A program made the translations under genes and the position numbers. DNA of 64,000 nt from Planctomycetota bacterium (GTDB lineage Bacteria; Planctomycetota; UBA1135; GCA-002686595), in NCBI GenBank assembly GCA_029259635.1, contig JAJDEU010000013.1, forward strand, positions 372,001 to 436,000, given 5' to 3'. A model generated the notes under the pieces. The model was given only the letters and a program-made list of their open reading frames with translations. It did no database searches and was not told the origin of the DNA. Below, piece by piece: positions 54,714-64,000 of the stretch (position 1 is its first letter; each line of letters begins with the position of its first letter).

Positions 54714-54758
54714 GTTCGGCCGACTGAGATATCAGTCCTTCTAAGGACTGCGCCGAAC
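54714..54758 (+). terminator. Nested hairpin after the zinc-ribbon gene
   Basis: An outer 7-bp inverted repeat (GTTCGGC 54714-54720 / GCCGAAC 54752-54758) encloses an 8-bp inner repeat (CAGTCCTT 54733-54740 / AAGGACTG 54743-54750). It begins 12 bases after the stop codon. There is no T run, so it may be a processing signal or weak terminator. The rest of the gap to 55001 shows no gene or repeat. Confidence 0.5.
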
Positions 54759-55001
54759 CGGAGAGCTTGAGTTCGTTTACGCCCAAGCACGGGATTCAGG
54801 TTTCTTGAGTTGTGGCGTTGAGCGCGCTCGCTTCAAACCGCTTGCGCGTTGGGTCGAGACACCGGCGATCCCGGCTACAAACTCCCGTAACGTCCATCTC
54901 TGCGCGTATGTTCGTAGATCCGAACTCAAGAGCAGCTGGCATCCACAGGGGTACGCGCAGGTCGCTTTCACCCCTTTGCCCAGGCCTGCTATCCTGAGTG
55001 C

Positions 55002-56309
55002 ATGGACTTCGGATTCGAGACTATTGGAAACGCCTGTTTAATCGTTCACGACAACGGGCCTCTGCTCGCCACGGATCCATGGATCCGGGGGACGGCCTAC
55101 TTCGGAAGCTGGGTGACCTCCCACGAGATTCCGAACGAGCAACTCGAAAACGTCAAAGCCGCCGAGTACCTGTGGATTTCACACGGGCACCCCGACCACC
55201 TGAGTCACGAATCACTCGAGGAGTTGCGCGACAAAAAGATCCTGCTCGCCGACCACTATGGCGGCCGCATAGCGCGCGACTTGCGCGCAGATGGATTCGA
55301 CGTGACCGTCATGACCGACGGCCAGTGGACAAAGCTCTCCGATCGCGTGCGGATCTTGACCATTGGAGACATTCAGCAGGACTCGATCTTGCTGGTCGAT
55401 ATGGATGGCAAGCTCATCGTCAATTCGAATGATGCCAGCGACCTGGGAGCGGGCTCTTTCGTTCACAACGTCGTCAGCCAATTCGATATCAGCTTTCTGT
55501 TGTGCCTCACCGGCTATGGCGACGCGGACATGATCAACTTCTTCGACGAAGACGGGGAGCGAATCCCGCCGCCGGCCCTGCTCCACGAGCCGCTTCTCGA
55601 CGGAATTGAGTCCCACTTGAAACAGTTCGGAATTCGGTACTACGTTCCGTTCTCCGCTCAACACAGCTACCAGCGCTCCGACAGTGTCTGGGCCGAGTCC
55701 TGCGCAACGCCGCTCTCTGCCTACGAAGGAAGCTTCCATTCGAAAGAGCATGAGATGCTTCCACCCTTCTGCCGATTCGATCTGCTGAAGCAGGAGGCGA
55801 GTTCGATTTCGCCACCCAAGCGGCCGGGAGTCGTGGTCCCTTGCGAAGAGTTTGGCGACAACTGGTCCGACGAGCTTGAGAGTGGCGACGCCGCGCAAAT
55901 CGAAGCCTACTTGCGCCCGATTACGCACCTCCAGACCTTCCTGGGGTTTATCAATTTTCGGGTTGGCGGCCGCGACAACCGTATCGTGATCAACCCCGAC
56001 CACAAACGTGGAGTCACCTTCGAAGCTCCGCGCTATTCCCTAATGAAGTGCATCGAGTGGAACATCTTCGATGACCTCATGATCGGCAACTACGTGAAGA
56101 CCACACTTCACGGTCCGTGGAAGCACCAAGGAACCGCCGCCCTCTACCCCGACTTCATTCCCTTTATCGGAAAGTATGCGGACAACGCCGGCGCGCGCAC
56201 TCCCGCCGAACTCAAAAAGTACTTTGACACCTACCGCGAACGCGGTTTCTTAAAGGTGGACGACCCGGATGCTCGTGCGGCCATCGAGCAGTACTCTCCC
56301 GCTCCCTAA
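55002..56309 (+). CDS. MBL-fold metallo-hydrolase, UlaG/CMP-Neu5Ac-hydroxylase-like (435 aa)
   Basis: Metallo-beta-lactamase fold hydrolase. The metal motif is WISHGHPDHLSHE (HxHxDH, about residues 59-70) and the N-terminus FETIGNACLIVHDNGPLLATDPW is typical of the UlaG-like subgroup, in which relatives act as lactonases or as the N-terminal domain of sialic acid hydroxylase. Further His/Asp ligands are likely in NSNDASDLG and FSAQHSYQR. The extra C-terminal 200 residues resemble the CMAH-type extension more than small lactonases. No Rieske domain is fused. It is followed 13 bases later by a gluzincin gene on the same strand. Confidence 0.78.
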   Translation: MDFGFETIGNACLIVHDNGPLLATDPWIRGTAYFGSWVTSHEIPNEQLENVKAAEYLWISHGHPDHLSHESLEELRDKKILLADHYGGRIARDLRADGFDVTVMTDGQWTKLSDRVRILTIGDIQQDSILLVDMDGKLIVNSNDASDLGAGSFVHNVVSQFDISFLLCLTGYGDADMINFFDEDGERIPPPALLHEPLLDGIESHLKQFGIRYYVPFSAQHSYQRSDSVWAESCATPLSAYEGSFHSKEHEMLPPFCRFDLLKQEASSISPPKRPGVVVPCEEFGDNWSDELESGDAAQIEAYLRPITHLQTFLGFINFRVGGRDNRIVINPDHKRGVTFEAPRYSLMKCIEWNIFDDLMIGNYVKTTLHGPWKHQGTAALYPDFIPFIGKYADNAGARTPAELKKYFDTYRERGFLKVDDPDARAAIEQYSPAP

Positions 56310-56322
56310 TCGAGATTTAAAG

Positions 56323-57927
56323 ATGATTAGATCCTGCTCGCGGCACCTCACACGCCTCTCGACAGCAGTGCTCATGGCGATGCTCCTCGCCATGCCAGCC
56401 ATAGCGCAGGGCGGATACTCGTCGGAGAAGCACCCCGAATTCGGAATCGAGTTCTCGCGAGCAAGGGACTACAACGCCGTGCCCGTGCAACCGAGCGAAG
56501 AGTGGACCTTTCTGTTCTATGCCGAGAAAGAGGCTCATCGAGTCGAAAAACGAAAGCGCTTTCGTCCGGAATTGCGATTCGCGCTGATCGATCACACGCC
56601 TCCGCCAGTCGAGGAAGTGAAATCCGACGGCATCGTGACGCTCGATGATGAGGAGAGAGCGGCGGATAAAGAAAAGGGAGAGGACGAGGAGACACTGCCG
56701 CCCATCACAAACTTTGAGACCTTCTCCGATCAGATCCTGAGCCAATGGATCGCCGGGAAGCCCGTGCCGATGAAGGAAAGGACGGGATTCGAGGCCTTCG
56801 AGTACGAGCTTCGCCACAAGTCCAACTCTGAATTTGTAGGTGCTGCATTCACTTACAGCAACGAGGACAAGACCATCGCGGTCTACGGATGGTGCGCAAT
56901 CGAGGATCTCGATGATCAACGCAAGATCTGGAGGAAGATGCTCAAGAAGGTCAAGTTCTACGAGCCTGAGAAAGCCGACACTTCAAAACTCGAACGTTAC
57001 TACGCGCGCCGCAAGTTCAAGAATCCGGAGTATCGCATTCGAGTGCGCGAGCAACTCGTCAAAGGCTGGGAAGCAGAAGACACGGAAAACTACCTATTGG
57101 TGTTCAGCACCAAAGACGAACCACTCATTCGACTCATTAAGAGTGAGCTCGAATCGATCCGGAAAGAGTACGAGAAGCTGTTTCCGCCGAAGCGGGAAAT
57201 CACCGCAGTGTCCACCGTGCGCATCTGCAAGGATGAAGAGGAGTACTTCAAATATGGTGGTCCGAGGGGCTCGGGTGGCTACTGGAGTGCCGCGACGGAA
57301 GAGCTCGTCTTCTTCGACTATCAGGACAACGGCGAAGAGCGCGGGACTGGCAAAGACAACACGCGCGTGGTTCTCTACCACGAAGCCTTCCACCAATACA
57401 TCTACTACACGGTGGGAAAAGTCGCGCCTCACTCGTGGTTCAACGAGGGCACGGGCGACTATTTTTCAGGCGCCGTGATCAAAGGCGGCAAGGTTATCAA
57501 GATCGGGCTGAACACCTGGCGCTTAGGATTAATTCAATACGCCGTTATGGAAGGAGACATCCGTTATCCGGTACAGAGCTTCGACAACATTCTGAATTAC
57601 TCACAGGCCGAGTTTTACAGCCCAGGGCGAGTGGGTATCTGTTACGCGCAGGCCTGGTCCATGATCTACTTCCTTCGAAAGTCGAAGGTCGTCAAGAAGC
57701 ATCCGGTGTGGTCACAAATACTCGGAACCTATTTCGATACCCTTCAACGCACCTTCTCGGAATCGATGAAGGCACTACCGTCCGGTGAGCCGACCGATGC
57801 GGAACTCGAAATCATTAAGTTGAAGGCTCGAGAGGCCGCTCTCGACAATGCCTTTAGCGATGTTGACTTGTTCGAGCTCGAAGACGCCTGGAGAGAGTTC
57901 GTGTCGGAGATCAAACCGCCGCGGTAG
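56323..57927 (+). CDS. Exported putative gluzincin metallopeptidase, DUF1570-like (534 aa)
   Basis: The signal peptide (VLMAMLLAMPAIAQ) follows the ATG at 56323. An N-terminal beta-rich domain (about 30-240) precedes a peptidase-like domain with HEAFHQYIYYTVG (HExxH) and, about 21 residues later, WFNEGTGDYFSG (the gluzincin third-ligand glutamate). This is the arrangement in DUF1570-type proteins common in planctomycetes. Zinc-dependent proteolysis of envelope or external proteins is likely. It lies 13 bases after the MBL gene, probably the same transcript. Confidence 0.78.
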   Translation: MIRSCSRHLTRLSTAVLMAMLLAMPAIAQGGYSSEKHPEFGIEFSRARDYNAVPVQPSEEWTFLFYAEKEAHRVEKRKRFRPELRFALIDHTPPPVEEVKSDGIVTLDDEERAADKEKGEDEETLPPITNFETFSDQILSQWIAGKPVPMKERTGFEAFEYELRHKSNSEFVGAAFTYSNEDKTIAVYGWCAIEDLDDQRKIWRKMLKKVKFYEPEKADTSKLERYYARRKFKNPEYRIRVREQLVKGWEAEDTENYLLVFSTKDEPLIRLIKSELESIRKEYEKLFPPKREITAVSTVRICKDEEEYFKYGGPRGSGGYWSAATEELVFFDYQDNGEERGTGKDNTRVVLYHEAFHQYIYYTVGKVAPHSWFNEGTGDYFSGAVIKGGKVIKIGLNTWRLGLIQYAVMEGDIRYPVQSFDNILNYSQAEFYSPGRVGICYAQAWSMIYFLRKSKVVKKHPVWSQILGTYFDTLQRTFSESMKALPSGEPTDAELEIIKLKAREAALDNAFSDVDLFELEDAWREFVSEIKPPR

Positions 57928-58233
57928 GCGGTCAGTTCGGAAAGTTTCAAAAGGCTCCGGATGCTCCGCCCTCACGCGGCCCACTCCGCGCTTCCCCCCC
58001 GGAGAGCCGCTCGAGCGAGCGCCCGCGGCTCTTGAGTTGAACACTATGGGCCTTCGTTGAGTGCCCCGGTAGTGCGCGAATTCGGCACTCATACGGCCGA
58101 AAACCCCGCCTGAGAGGGCGAGAGGTCCCTTCGCCGAATTATCCGGAGAAACCTTTGAAGCCGCCGAGAGAGCCGTCGCTTTCGTTCATAAGAGCGCCCC
58201 ATGAATCACAGGGCGCCAAACAAAGGCTCTCTC
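57928..58233. other. Intergenic region before the propeller lipoprotein
   Basis: 306 bases. It contains one hairpin: TGAGTGCC (58058-58065) pairs with GGCACTCA (58084-58091), and the flanking GGCC tetramers (58049-58052, 58095-58098) extend it across short unpaired bases. It could end the gluzincin transcript. No gene was seen; the promoter of the next gene should be here. Confidence 0.5.
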
Positions 58234-60534
58234 ATGAACTCTCCAATCCGAATCACGACTCTTCTCACGTTCCTATACCTACTTCTCTTCGCCGGGTGTT
58301 CCAGTGGCGGCGGCAATAGCGACTCATCGACGTCGACGAACCCGCCCTCGCTCAATCCGAAGAAGAGCGCCTGGATCTACTCGTTCGAGAGCAACCGCAC
58401 GATCTCGCGATTCACCGCCGACGGAGAGACGGGGCGCGTCTACACCGAAGGTCACACGCCGTCCTTCCTGACTTCATTGCCGACGGATATCGCCATCGCG
58501 CGAGAAGGCGAAGTGATCTACATCTTGGATGCATTGCTCGACAACATCAGTCTGTTTCGAGTGAACCCGAAGAGTGGCGCCATTCGTAAAGAGGCGGCAA
58601 CACCGACCTCGAATTTTGCGACTCAACTACTCACGTCGCCGAAGGGAAAGTTCCTCTTCGCTTACGGGGCCAATCGCATCTTCACGCTGGCTATTGATCC
58701 GACGACGGACGAGGTCACTGAGACGAGTTCAACGACTCTGTCCTCCATCGCGAATGACATCCTTATCGATCCACAGGAGCAGTTCCTCTACGCCTACGAT
58801 CGCTCGGCCGCTCTACTCGAAGTCTTTCGAATCAACCCGACAACGGGAGAGCTCACCGTCGTCGATGCGGATCCCGTTCTGGGCGGGCACCAGACTAGGC
58901 GCCTCGATAACGCCACCAGCGAAGTCCACATGGAAGCGGGTGGTCGTTTCATCTACGCCGCGGCGGACGTCAAAGTCGTCGTTTTCAAAATCGATCGCGC
59001 GACGGGTATCCTGAGCGAAGACAGCCAAGAGCTCTCCGACGAGAACAGCATCACAACAAGCATCACCTCCATGCCCGATGCGTCCATGCTCTACGTCGGA
59101 CATAGCTTCGGCCCGATTGTTACCTACTCCGTCGATGAGAAAACGGGAGCGTTGGAACGCGTTGACGCCAATTCGAAACTTCCTGGAGTACAGAATACCG
59201 ATTTCGGAACCGCCCCTCGCAAGCTGCTCATCGGCCCCGCTGGAAAACGCCTGCTTGTCTTTCAGACGAACACGGGGTTGATCTCCAACTTCGAACTGGA
59301 TCCTGCATCCGGAACGCCCAGGAATCCCACCACGATTATCGACCGGAAAGGTACGAGTGTGCAGCGCGTGCTCTCCGCCAATCGCGACACGCCTGCGTTG
59401 CGCGATCCGAACTACCTCTACGTAAATGGAGTCGACGGTTCGGCGCGCATAGAGGCCTTCAAGGTTGACCCTATGAACGGCGATTTGACTCTGGTCGAGT
59501 CCATCGCGACGAGCAAGACGGGCAAACTGATTTCCGATCGTGCCAATCGCTTTCTCTACACGGTCAACAGTGACGTCGAAGGCTTCAGGATCGACCACGA
59601 AACCGGACTGCTGACCGACATGGGAATCCTCACGGGTCCGAACGGCAGCCGACCGCTGCGAGCCGTCGTCAGCCCCTCCGGCTGGTCCATGTTTAGCTTC
59701 TCCTTCGTCAACGGATCCAGCCCGGCCTTCGCTTCCTACAACTGCGGGCTCGACAGCTCCCTCTCACCCTTCGGCAATTGGGCTCTATCGAAAGTGGGCG
59801 GACCCGACCCGGCGACGTTCACGGTTGGCGACGCCGCTGTAGACCCGCTCGGCAAGACCGCCTACATGTGCAACGCTCGCTTTATCCGCGCCTACCCGAT
59901 CAACGCGCGCAACGAAGTACAGCAGAGATTGGACTCCAACTTGATCACGCCCGGATTCCAGGACTACGACAATGGCTTTAGCGTCGATCGTATCGCCGCC
60001 GACCCGCTCGGACGCTTTCTCTATTCGCTAAAACAAAGCGACATTGCCGCAATCAATGACGGCCACCTCAGTGTCTATCGAATCGACGACCAAGGCGCGC
60101 CGCTCTTGACGGACGCCGATGCGAGCCTCGCCGGTGTCAATCGAATCACGTTCGCCGGTACTCCTCTGGACATCTACGTGGATCCCTCCGGCCGCTTTGT
60201 CTACATCAGCGTCCGAATCATCGTCGGCGGGTTGGGAGCCTCAGCCATCGCCGCATTCGCGCTCAATGAAGACACGGGACAACTCGCACCCATCGATGCC
60301 GATCCTTCAACTGCAGCCATCGACTACTACCGCAACGACCAGAATGGAGCGGGCAGAAATCTGGGTCTCGCGATCGAACCATCCGGGCGCTTCCTGTACA
60401 TCTCAAGGCCCTCGAACGGCGACGAGATTCTCATGCGCTACGAAATTCATCAACAGACCGGCGCGCTCGAAAACCTGAGCACCGTCGCGAACACGCTGGT
60501 GACCGGCAGCCTCATCGTGACGGGAACTTTCTAG
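58234..60534 (+). CDS. Beta-propeller lipoprotein, lactonase/YncE-like (766 aa)
   Basis: The lipoprotein signal ends LLLFAGCSSGGG. The rest is a repeated propeller pattern of the 6-phosphogluconolactonase-like family: SPKGKFLFAYGANRIFTLAI, DPQEQFLYAYDRSAALLEVF, DPLGKTAYMCNARFIRAYPI, DPLGRFLYSLKQSDIAAIND, DPSGRFVYISVRIIVGGLGA, EPSGRFLYISRPSNGDEILM. The length suits two propellers. Enzymatic activity is uncertain; surface binding is as likely. Start at ATG 58234 gives a compact signal; ATG 58201 would add 11 residues. Confidence 0.85.
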   Translation: MNSPIRITTLLTFLYLLLFAGCSSGGGNSDSSTSTNPPSLNPKKSAWIYSFESNRTISRFTADGETGRVYTEGHTPSFLTSLPTDIAIAREGEVIYILDALLDNISLFRVNPKSGAIRKEAATPTSNFATQLLTSPKGKFLFAYGANRIFTLAIDPTTDEVTETSSTTLSSIANDILIDPQEQFLYAYDRSAALLEVFRINPTTGELTVVDADPVLGGHQTRRLDNATSEVHMEAGGRFIYAAADVKVVVFKIDRATGILSEDSQELSDENSITTSITSMPDASMLYVGHSFGPIVTYSVDEKTGALERVDANSKLPGVQNTDFGTAPRKLLIGPAGKRLLVFQTNTGLISNFELDPASGTPRNPTTIIDRKGTSVQRVLSANRDTPALRDPNYLYVNGVDGSARIEAFKVDPMNGDLTLVESIATSKTGKLISDRANRFLYTVNSDVEGFRIDHETGLLTDMGILTGPNGSRPLRAVVSPSGWSMFSFSFVNGSSPAFASYNCGLDSSLSPFGNWALSKVGGPDPATFTVGDAAVDPLGKTAYMCNARFIRAYPINARNEVQQRLDSNLITPGFQDYDNGFSVDRIAADPLGRFLYSLKQSDIAAINDGHLSVYRIDDQGAPLLTDADASLAGVNRITFAGTPLDIYVDPSGRFVYISVRIIVGGLGASAIAAFALNEDTGQLAPIDADPSTAAIDYYRNDQNGAGRNLGLAIEPSGRFLYISRPSNGDEILMRYEIHQQTGALENLSTVANTLVTGSLIVTGTF

Positions 60535-60668
60535 CGGGCGATCCGCTTGAGAGAGCATTAGCGGGTCGATTGGGCTTGTACTCGAACAGGGCGACTGCGC
60601 GCAGCCAACTCGCGTCACTTTCGATAACATGCCGCGCTCACCCCCCCCCCAACCATCGGAGTTCTCTC

Positions 60669-61310
60669 ATGCGTAAAAGTATCGCTCTCGTTTCTATCAT
60701 CAGTCTGTGCGCGCTGACCTTTGGCTGCGAAACCATGCACTCTCATGAGCACGACATCGAAGTTCATGTCGAAGAGGGCGAGGGCGAGAACCTTTGGGCC
60801 GAGATGTCCGAAGAAGAGATGATGGAGATGATGATGAAGCTGGCGGCGCCCGGTGAAGGTCACGAGATCTTTGCTTCGCTAGTGGGCACGTGGAACGTCG
60901 AGATGAGCATGCTCATGGAACCTGGTGCAGAGCCCTCGGTTTCCGAAGGCACGATGGTCAACACGACGATTCTCGGCGGGCGCTTCCTGCAGAACAGCTT
61001 CGAAGGAACTTCGATGGGAATGGACTTCGGCGGCTTTGGTCTCTTGGGCTTCAACAACAGCACCGGCGAGTACGAGGGCCTTTGGGTCGACACCTTCGGA
61101 ACCATGATGCCCCCGCTTAGCCACGGCTCCTACGATTCGGAGACTGGAGTCCTCACCATGCACCGCAAGATGAACGATCCGAACTTCGGAACAATGGAAA
61201 TGCGCGAAGTCATCACCATCGAGTCCAACGACCGACATACGATGGAGATGTTCATGCAGGCACCCGAAGGTGAGTATCGCAATCTTCACATTGTCTACAC
61301 GCGTCAGTAG
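60669..61310 (+). CDS. DUF1579-family lipoprotein (213 aa)
   Basis: Lipoprotein signal MRKSIALVSIISLCALTFGC, then a His/Glu/Met-rich linker (SHEHDIEVHVEEGEGEN, MSEEEMMEMMMKLAAPGEGH), then a DUF1579 beta-barrel: FASLVGTWNVEMSMLMEPG, GGRFLQNSFEGTSMGMDFGG, FGLLGFNNSTGEYEGLWVDT. These domains resemble lipocalin-like or THAP4-type barrels and may bind small ligands; the His/Met-rich linker hints at metal contact (inference). ATG 60669 is chosen over the longer frame because it begins the signal peptide. Confidence 0.85.
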   Translation: MRKSIALVSIISLCALTFGCETMHSHEHDIEVHVEEGEGENLWAEMSEEEMMEMMMKLAAPGEGHEIFASLVGTWNVEMSMLMEPGAEPSVSEGTMVNTTILGGRFLQNSFEGTSMGMDFGGFGLLGFNNSTGEYEGLWVDTFGTMMPPLSHGSYDSETGVLTMHRKMNDPNFGTMEMREVITIESNDRHTMEMFMQAPEGEYRNLHIVYTRQ

Positions 61311-61325
61311 ATCGCGCGTCGAATG

Positions 61326-61372
61326 GAGCGAAGTGTTGCGCTCTTCTCACTGAATGAGCCAACACTTCGCTC
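61326..61372. terminator. Inverted repeat between convergent genes
   Basis: A perfect 13-bp inverted repeat (GAGCGAAGTGTTG / CAACACTTCGCTC) with a 21-base loop lies 15 bases after the DUF1579 gene and 29 bases after the opposing SRPBCC gene. It is placed to end both transcripts, although neither side has a clear T run. Confidence 0.6.
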
Positions 61373-61401
61373 GACCAGCACCAGCGCGCCCTGCCGAGGG
61401 C

Positions 61402-61866
61402 CTAGCCTTCCGAGAACAACGCCCTCAGCTTCGCCTGCCGATAGCTAAAGATCTTTTCGAGTTCGGGGCGGACGAAGAGTCGGTTGACGAGCGACCCTCC
61501 GATCATCGAATAGCGCACTCGGTCGCGCACGAGAACGCCGTTCTCCGTCTCGACAAACGAATGACGGTGAATCCAAGACCGATAGGGTCCGCTCACCTGC
61601 TCGTCGATGAATTCAAAGGGCGGACTCCACTTCGTGATCAGGCTGCGCCAGCGCATCGGAAATCCGCGAATGCGAATGGCGTAGTCGAGCGTCGTCCCCT
61701 CGCGGATGGAAGGCGTGGAGCTCGAGAGCACGCGCAACCTCACCCAAGGCGGGCTCAGCTCGGCCAAGCCGGCCGGTTTCGAAAAGAACTCGAACAGCTC
61801 GGCAGGTGAAGCGAGAACCAGCTGCTCACTCTCGAACGCGAAGCCACCTTTCGGGTTCTCGGTCAT
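61402..61866 (-). CDS. SRPBCC-family (START/Bet v1-like) protein (154 aa)
   Basis: Small ligand-binding barrel. Characteristic phrases are SPPWVRLRVL near the N-terminus, GTTLDYAIRIRGFPMRWRS, WSPPFEFIDEQVSGPYRSWIHRH and VLVRDRVRYSMIG, the pattern of the subgroup annotated as ligand-binding SRPBCC/CDK-inhibitor-like proteins. No signal peptide, so cytoplasmic; no partner gene suggests a ligand. It lies 63 bases downstream of the arylsulfotransferase-like gene on the same strand. Confidence 0.85.
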   Translation of the reverse strand: MTENPKGGFAFESEQLVLASPAELFEFFSKPAGLAELSPPWVRLRVLSSSTPSIREGTTLDYAIRIRGFPMRWRSLITKWSPPFEFIDEQVSGPYRSWIHRHSFVETENGVLVRDRVRYSMIGGSLVNRLFVRPELEKIFSYRQAKLRALFSEG

Positions 61867-61929
61867 GCGATTCTCGGCGAGAAGAGGATCAGCTTCGCTC
61901 CGGCGGAATACTCGATCAGCGCGGGCCGC

Positions 61930-63252
61930 TTACTCGTTCCCAATCCAATCCGTCGGGAAGTCAGGAGCGAGGCGAATCATCTCAAACAGAGTCGCGACGA
62001 GCTCATTCTCCTCACCCGTTCGGTGAGGATTCAAGAACTCCCAAACGATCTTACCGCCGACCGTAACTTCAATGGCTCGCCCGTTGTCCGACTCGGTGAT
62101 GAGCGTGTTGCCATTGGGCAAGCGCTGACACGACCCACAGGTCTGCGTCTCGAACTTGTTCGATTCTTCACCGTCATAAGCCCAACTGATATTGCCCGAC
62201 ACCGGATCGAACTCAATCACGCGCGACATTCCGAAGCGTCGATCTCCGCCCAGGTTGTCGAGCATCAGGATCTTCCCGTTGTCGAGCACCGTTGGCTGGT
62301 GTTGCCAAATCCAGTTCTGCTTGCGCGCCCAGACGACCTTCTCCGCTTCGAGGTCCAAGATGGCGATGGAATCGAGGAAGAGACAGGAGATCAGTACGTG
62401 CCCGACTTCCACGCCGGGAAGTTGATCGGCGAGGCGAGCATCGACGAGCTCGATCGTGTTTGTATGTAGCAGCTCGCCATCGATGTTCATCTTGTCGAGG
62501 AATCCGGCGAACTTCGAGTTCTCGAAACACTCTAAGATCGAGACGCGCTTCTCCTCTTTCCCTGCGGGAGTCAGGATGGAGACGAAGTCTTCAACGACGG
62601 GCTCCTCCTTATGGATGCGCTCGATAATTCCGGCTTTGCGGTTCAAGACGAAGATGCGACCCGCGTCGTCTATGTCGAGATCGTGATGCGCTGGGTCGCG
62701 AAAGGCCCACAGGAGGTTCGACTGTGCGTCGAGCTTGATCAGCGCGTGACCTTCAATGATCGCGAGCAGATCGCCATTCTCGAAGAGATGAGCTCGACGC
62801 CAAAAGTCGAGGGAGATCTTCTCCTCCATCGCTCCGACTTTGACCTCCTCCACAACTTCGGAATAGGGCAATGACCAGCGGTGCAGCTGCTCACCCGACA
62901 TATCCATGAGGATCGCTTCCGGCGCGTGACCGGAGACGTACAGGTTCAACCCTTGATATGCCTGCTTCTTGTTATGCGCGGTGACATTGGCTTCGTCGCC
63001 GGCCAGTACCGTGCCCGCGGCGTAACCGATCGACTCCAGCTGGTCGATCTTCTCGTCGAGATTCGCCCACCGGGCGGGCTTCCAACGACCAGCGATCTCC
63101 TCATTTCCAGACCGAGAGCCACCGCCGTCTTCCTGTCCGGGATCCGGTGTGCAACTGGGCAGTGCGAGGCTGAACACCGCGCTGCTGAGCATCAGAAGAA
63201 TGAAGGGCGTTCTCCGGAGAGAAGCGGAGCAGCTCGCGTGAGAAATCGACAT
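61930..63252 (-). CDS. Arylsulfotransferase-like beta-propeller lipoprotein (440 aa)
   Basis: The lipoprotein signal ends SLALPSC. The mature protein has ASST-type propeller features: YQGLNLYVSGHAPEAILMDM (start of the family domain), HLFENGDLLAIIEGHALIKL, PAHHDLDIDDAGRIFVLNRK, WIWQHQPTVLDNGKILMLDN, and CQRLPNGNTLITESDNGRAI. In the family, sulfate is moved between phenolic donors and acceptors through a histidine; paired histidines in AHHDLD and WQHQP are candidates. Enzymatic activity versus a structural propeller role cannot be settled by eye. Confidence 0.78.
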   Translation of the reverse strand: MSISHASCSASLRRTPFILLMLSSAVFSLALPSCTPDPGQEDGGGSRSGNEEIAGRWKPARWANLDEKIDQLESIGYAAGTVLAGDEANVTAHNKKQAYQGLNLYVSGHAPEAILMDMSGEQLHRWSLPYSEVVEEVKVGAMEEKISLDFWRRAHLFENGDLLAIIEGHALIKLDAQSNLLWAFRDPAHHDLDIDDAGRIFVLNRKAGIIERIHKEEPVVEDFVSILTPAGKEEKRVSILECFENSKFAGFLDKMNIDGELLHTNTIELVDARLADQLPGVEVGHVLISCLFLDSIAILDLEAEKVVWARKQNWIWQHQPTVLDNGKILMLDNLGGDRRFGMSRVIEFDPVSGNISWAYDGEESNKFETQTCGSCQRLPNGNTLITESDNGRAIEVTVGGKIVWEFLNPHRTGEENELVATLFEMIRLAPDFPTDWIGNE

Positions 63253-63363
63253 ACGACTGGAATTGTACCTTCGAATTCTCGCGGGGAGAGCAGTTTTAGC
63301 TCGGGCCGACGCGCGTGCGAGAGCTTCTAGAAACCGGCGACCTCGAGGGACGCCGCCGGAGTA

Positions 63364-64000
63364 CTAGCCGTTCTCCGTCTTGCGGAAGACGAGCGAGCCC
63401 GTGCGGACGAGCAGGGCTTCGCGATGCAGAGGGTGGGAGAGGCACTTCAAGCCGTGGCTCTCGAACCACAGAATCGCATCGTGTGGATCGATGCTGTTGC
63501 AGGCGTCCGAATCGCTCATCCAAAAGGTTTCCCAGTTCGCCTGGATACGGCGATACAAAATCTCTGCGTAGCGCCGTCCGAGTAGAAAACCGAAGTGGCG
63601 CCAGATGCGTTTCGGAAAGAGGAAGAGCGAACGCCACACGACGGATTCTCGCAACGGGATGGACGCTTTGATCAGCTTCCCGCGCAATCCGAAGTCGCTG
63701 TAGGGCCGAACGGGATAGCCCTCCGCCGCCCAGGAGCGACACTGCCAAGCTGGCCAAAAATAGACCACGCCGCCGGGCTTGAGCAATCGCACAACCTCGA
63801 GCATGGCCGCTTGTAAATCAGGAATGTGTTCGAACACCGCGATCGTCCAAATCGCGTCGAACATCGAGTCGTCGAAGGGATAACGCGTGCCCTCGATCGC
63901 GCGATAGGGCTTGTGATAGGACGCTCCAAGCGACGGGGCCAAGTCGGTGCCGTAATAGTCCTCGACCAGATCTTGGTTCGAACCGCCTGAGGAACCGATC
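63364..64000 (-). CDS. Class I SAM-dependent methyltransferase, 5' end outside window
   Basis: The frame is open to the window edge; its visible start reads IGSSGGSNQDLVEDYYGTDL, which is SAM-binding motif I with its acidic residue, and continues with YPFDDSMFDAIWTIAVFEHI (motif with catalytic-site DxIW) and LLKPGGVVYFWPAW (post-motif). Such proteins methylate small molecules or polymers. A TTG at 63942 is not the true start because motif I lies upstream of it. Substrate unknown; only one neighbour, the ASST-like lipoprotein gene, is visible. Confidence 0.85.
   Translation of the reverse strand, partial: IGSSGGSNQDLVEDYYGTDLAPSLGASYHKPYRAIEGTRYPFDDSMFDAIWTIAVFEHIPDLQAAMLEVVRLLKPGGVVYFWPAWQCRSWAAEGYPVRPYSDFGLRGKLIKASIPLRESVVWRSLFLFPKRIWRHFGFLLGRRYAEILYRRIQANWETFWMSDSDACNSIDPHDAILWFESHGLKCLSHPLHREALLVRTGSLVFRKTENG

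Overview
The window reads as a stretch of chromosome from an aerobic, heterotrophic, Gram-negative bacterium of moderately high GC. It is most likely Planctomycetota or a close relative. This is inferred from gene content: a kinesin-light-chain-type TPR tail, a BlaI/M56 pair, an ECF sigma factor followed by a FecR-like/carboxypeptidase-regulatory protein, an ExbBD operon with a squalene-cyclase-like toroid, a large PKD protease and many lipoprotein beta-propellers. No rRNA, tRNA, CRISPR array, prophage or intact transposase was seen.

Layout. 0-8.3 kb: the end of a TPR protein, then a minus-strand operon TPR protein - ExbB - ExbD - a giant envelope protein joining a PD40 propeller, a TonB-like SxxxH transmembrane helix and an alpha/alpha toroid. 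8.5-12.7 kb: BlaI repressor, M56 (BlaR1-like) peptidase and an exported acidic coiled-coil protein, with a perfect inverted repeat upstream of blaI. 12.9-19.5 kb: thioesterase, exported DUF3352-like protein, Rieske protein, phosphodiesterase, and a NatA/NatB-type ABC exporter. 19.8-30.8 kb: a tight six-gene minus-strand operon (three ATP-grasp proteins, an S51-like peptidase, two esterases) bracketed by glgC and by glgA plus a fourth ATP-grasp gene. I consider this the best candidate for an undescribed system. 30.8-42.4 kb: flavin monooxygenase/OYE fusion, hybrid histidine kinase, and a 2122-aa subtilase with 11 PKD domains. 42.5-46.5 kb: YyaL-type thioredoxin protein, a 232-bp palindrome, a thioredoxin-like lipoprotein with an in-frame UGA where the first catalytic Cys belongs (candidate selenoprotein), and a cyclophilin lipoprotein. 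46.6-52.4 kb: RsgA and the ECF sigma module. 52.5-64 kb: cupin, a TPR-hydrolase gene split by a 162-bp MITE-like insertion at CTAG, a zinc-ribbon protein, MBL-fold and gluzincin proteins, beta-propeller lipoproteins, a DUF1579 lipoprotein, an SRPBCC protein, an arylsulfotransferase-like lipoprotein and a partial methyltransferase.

Much of the window serves the cell envelope: energy transduction, secreted proteolysis, thiol-redox and prolyl folding, and lipoproteins. The central block links glycogen enzymes to a set of ligases and hydrolases suggestive of peptide-like chemistry. All functions are read from sequence motifs by eye; no database search was run.
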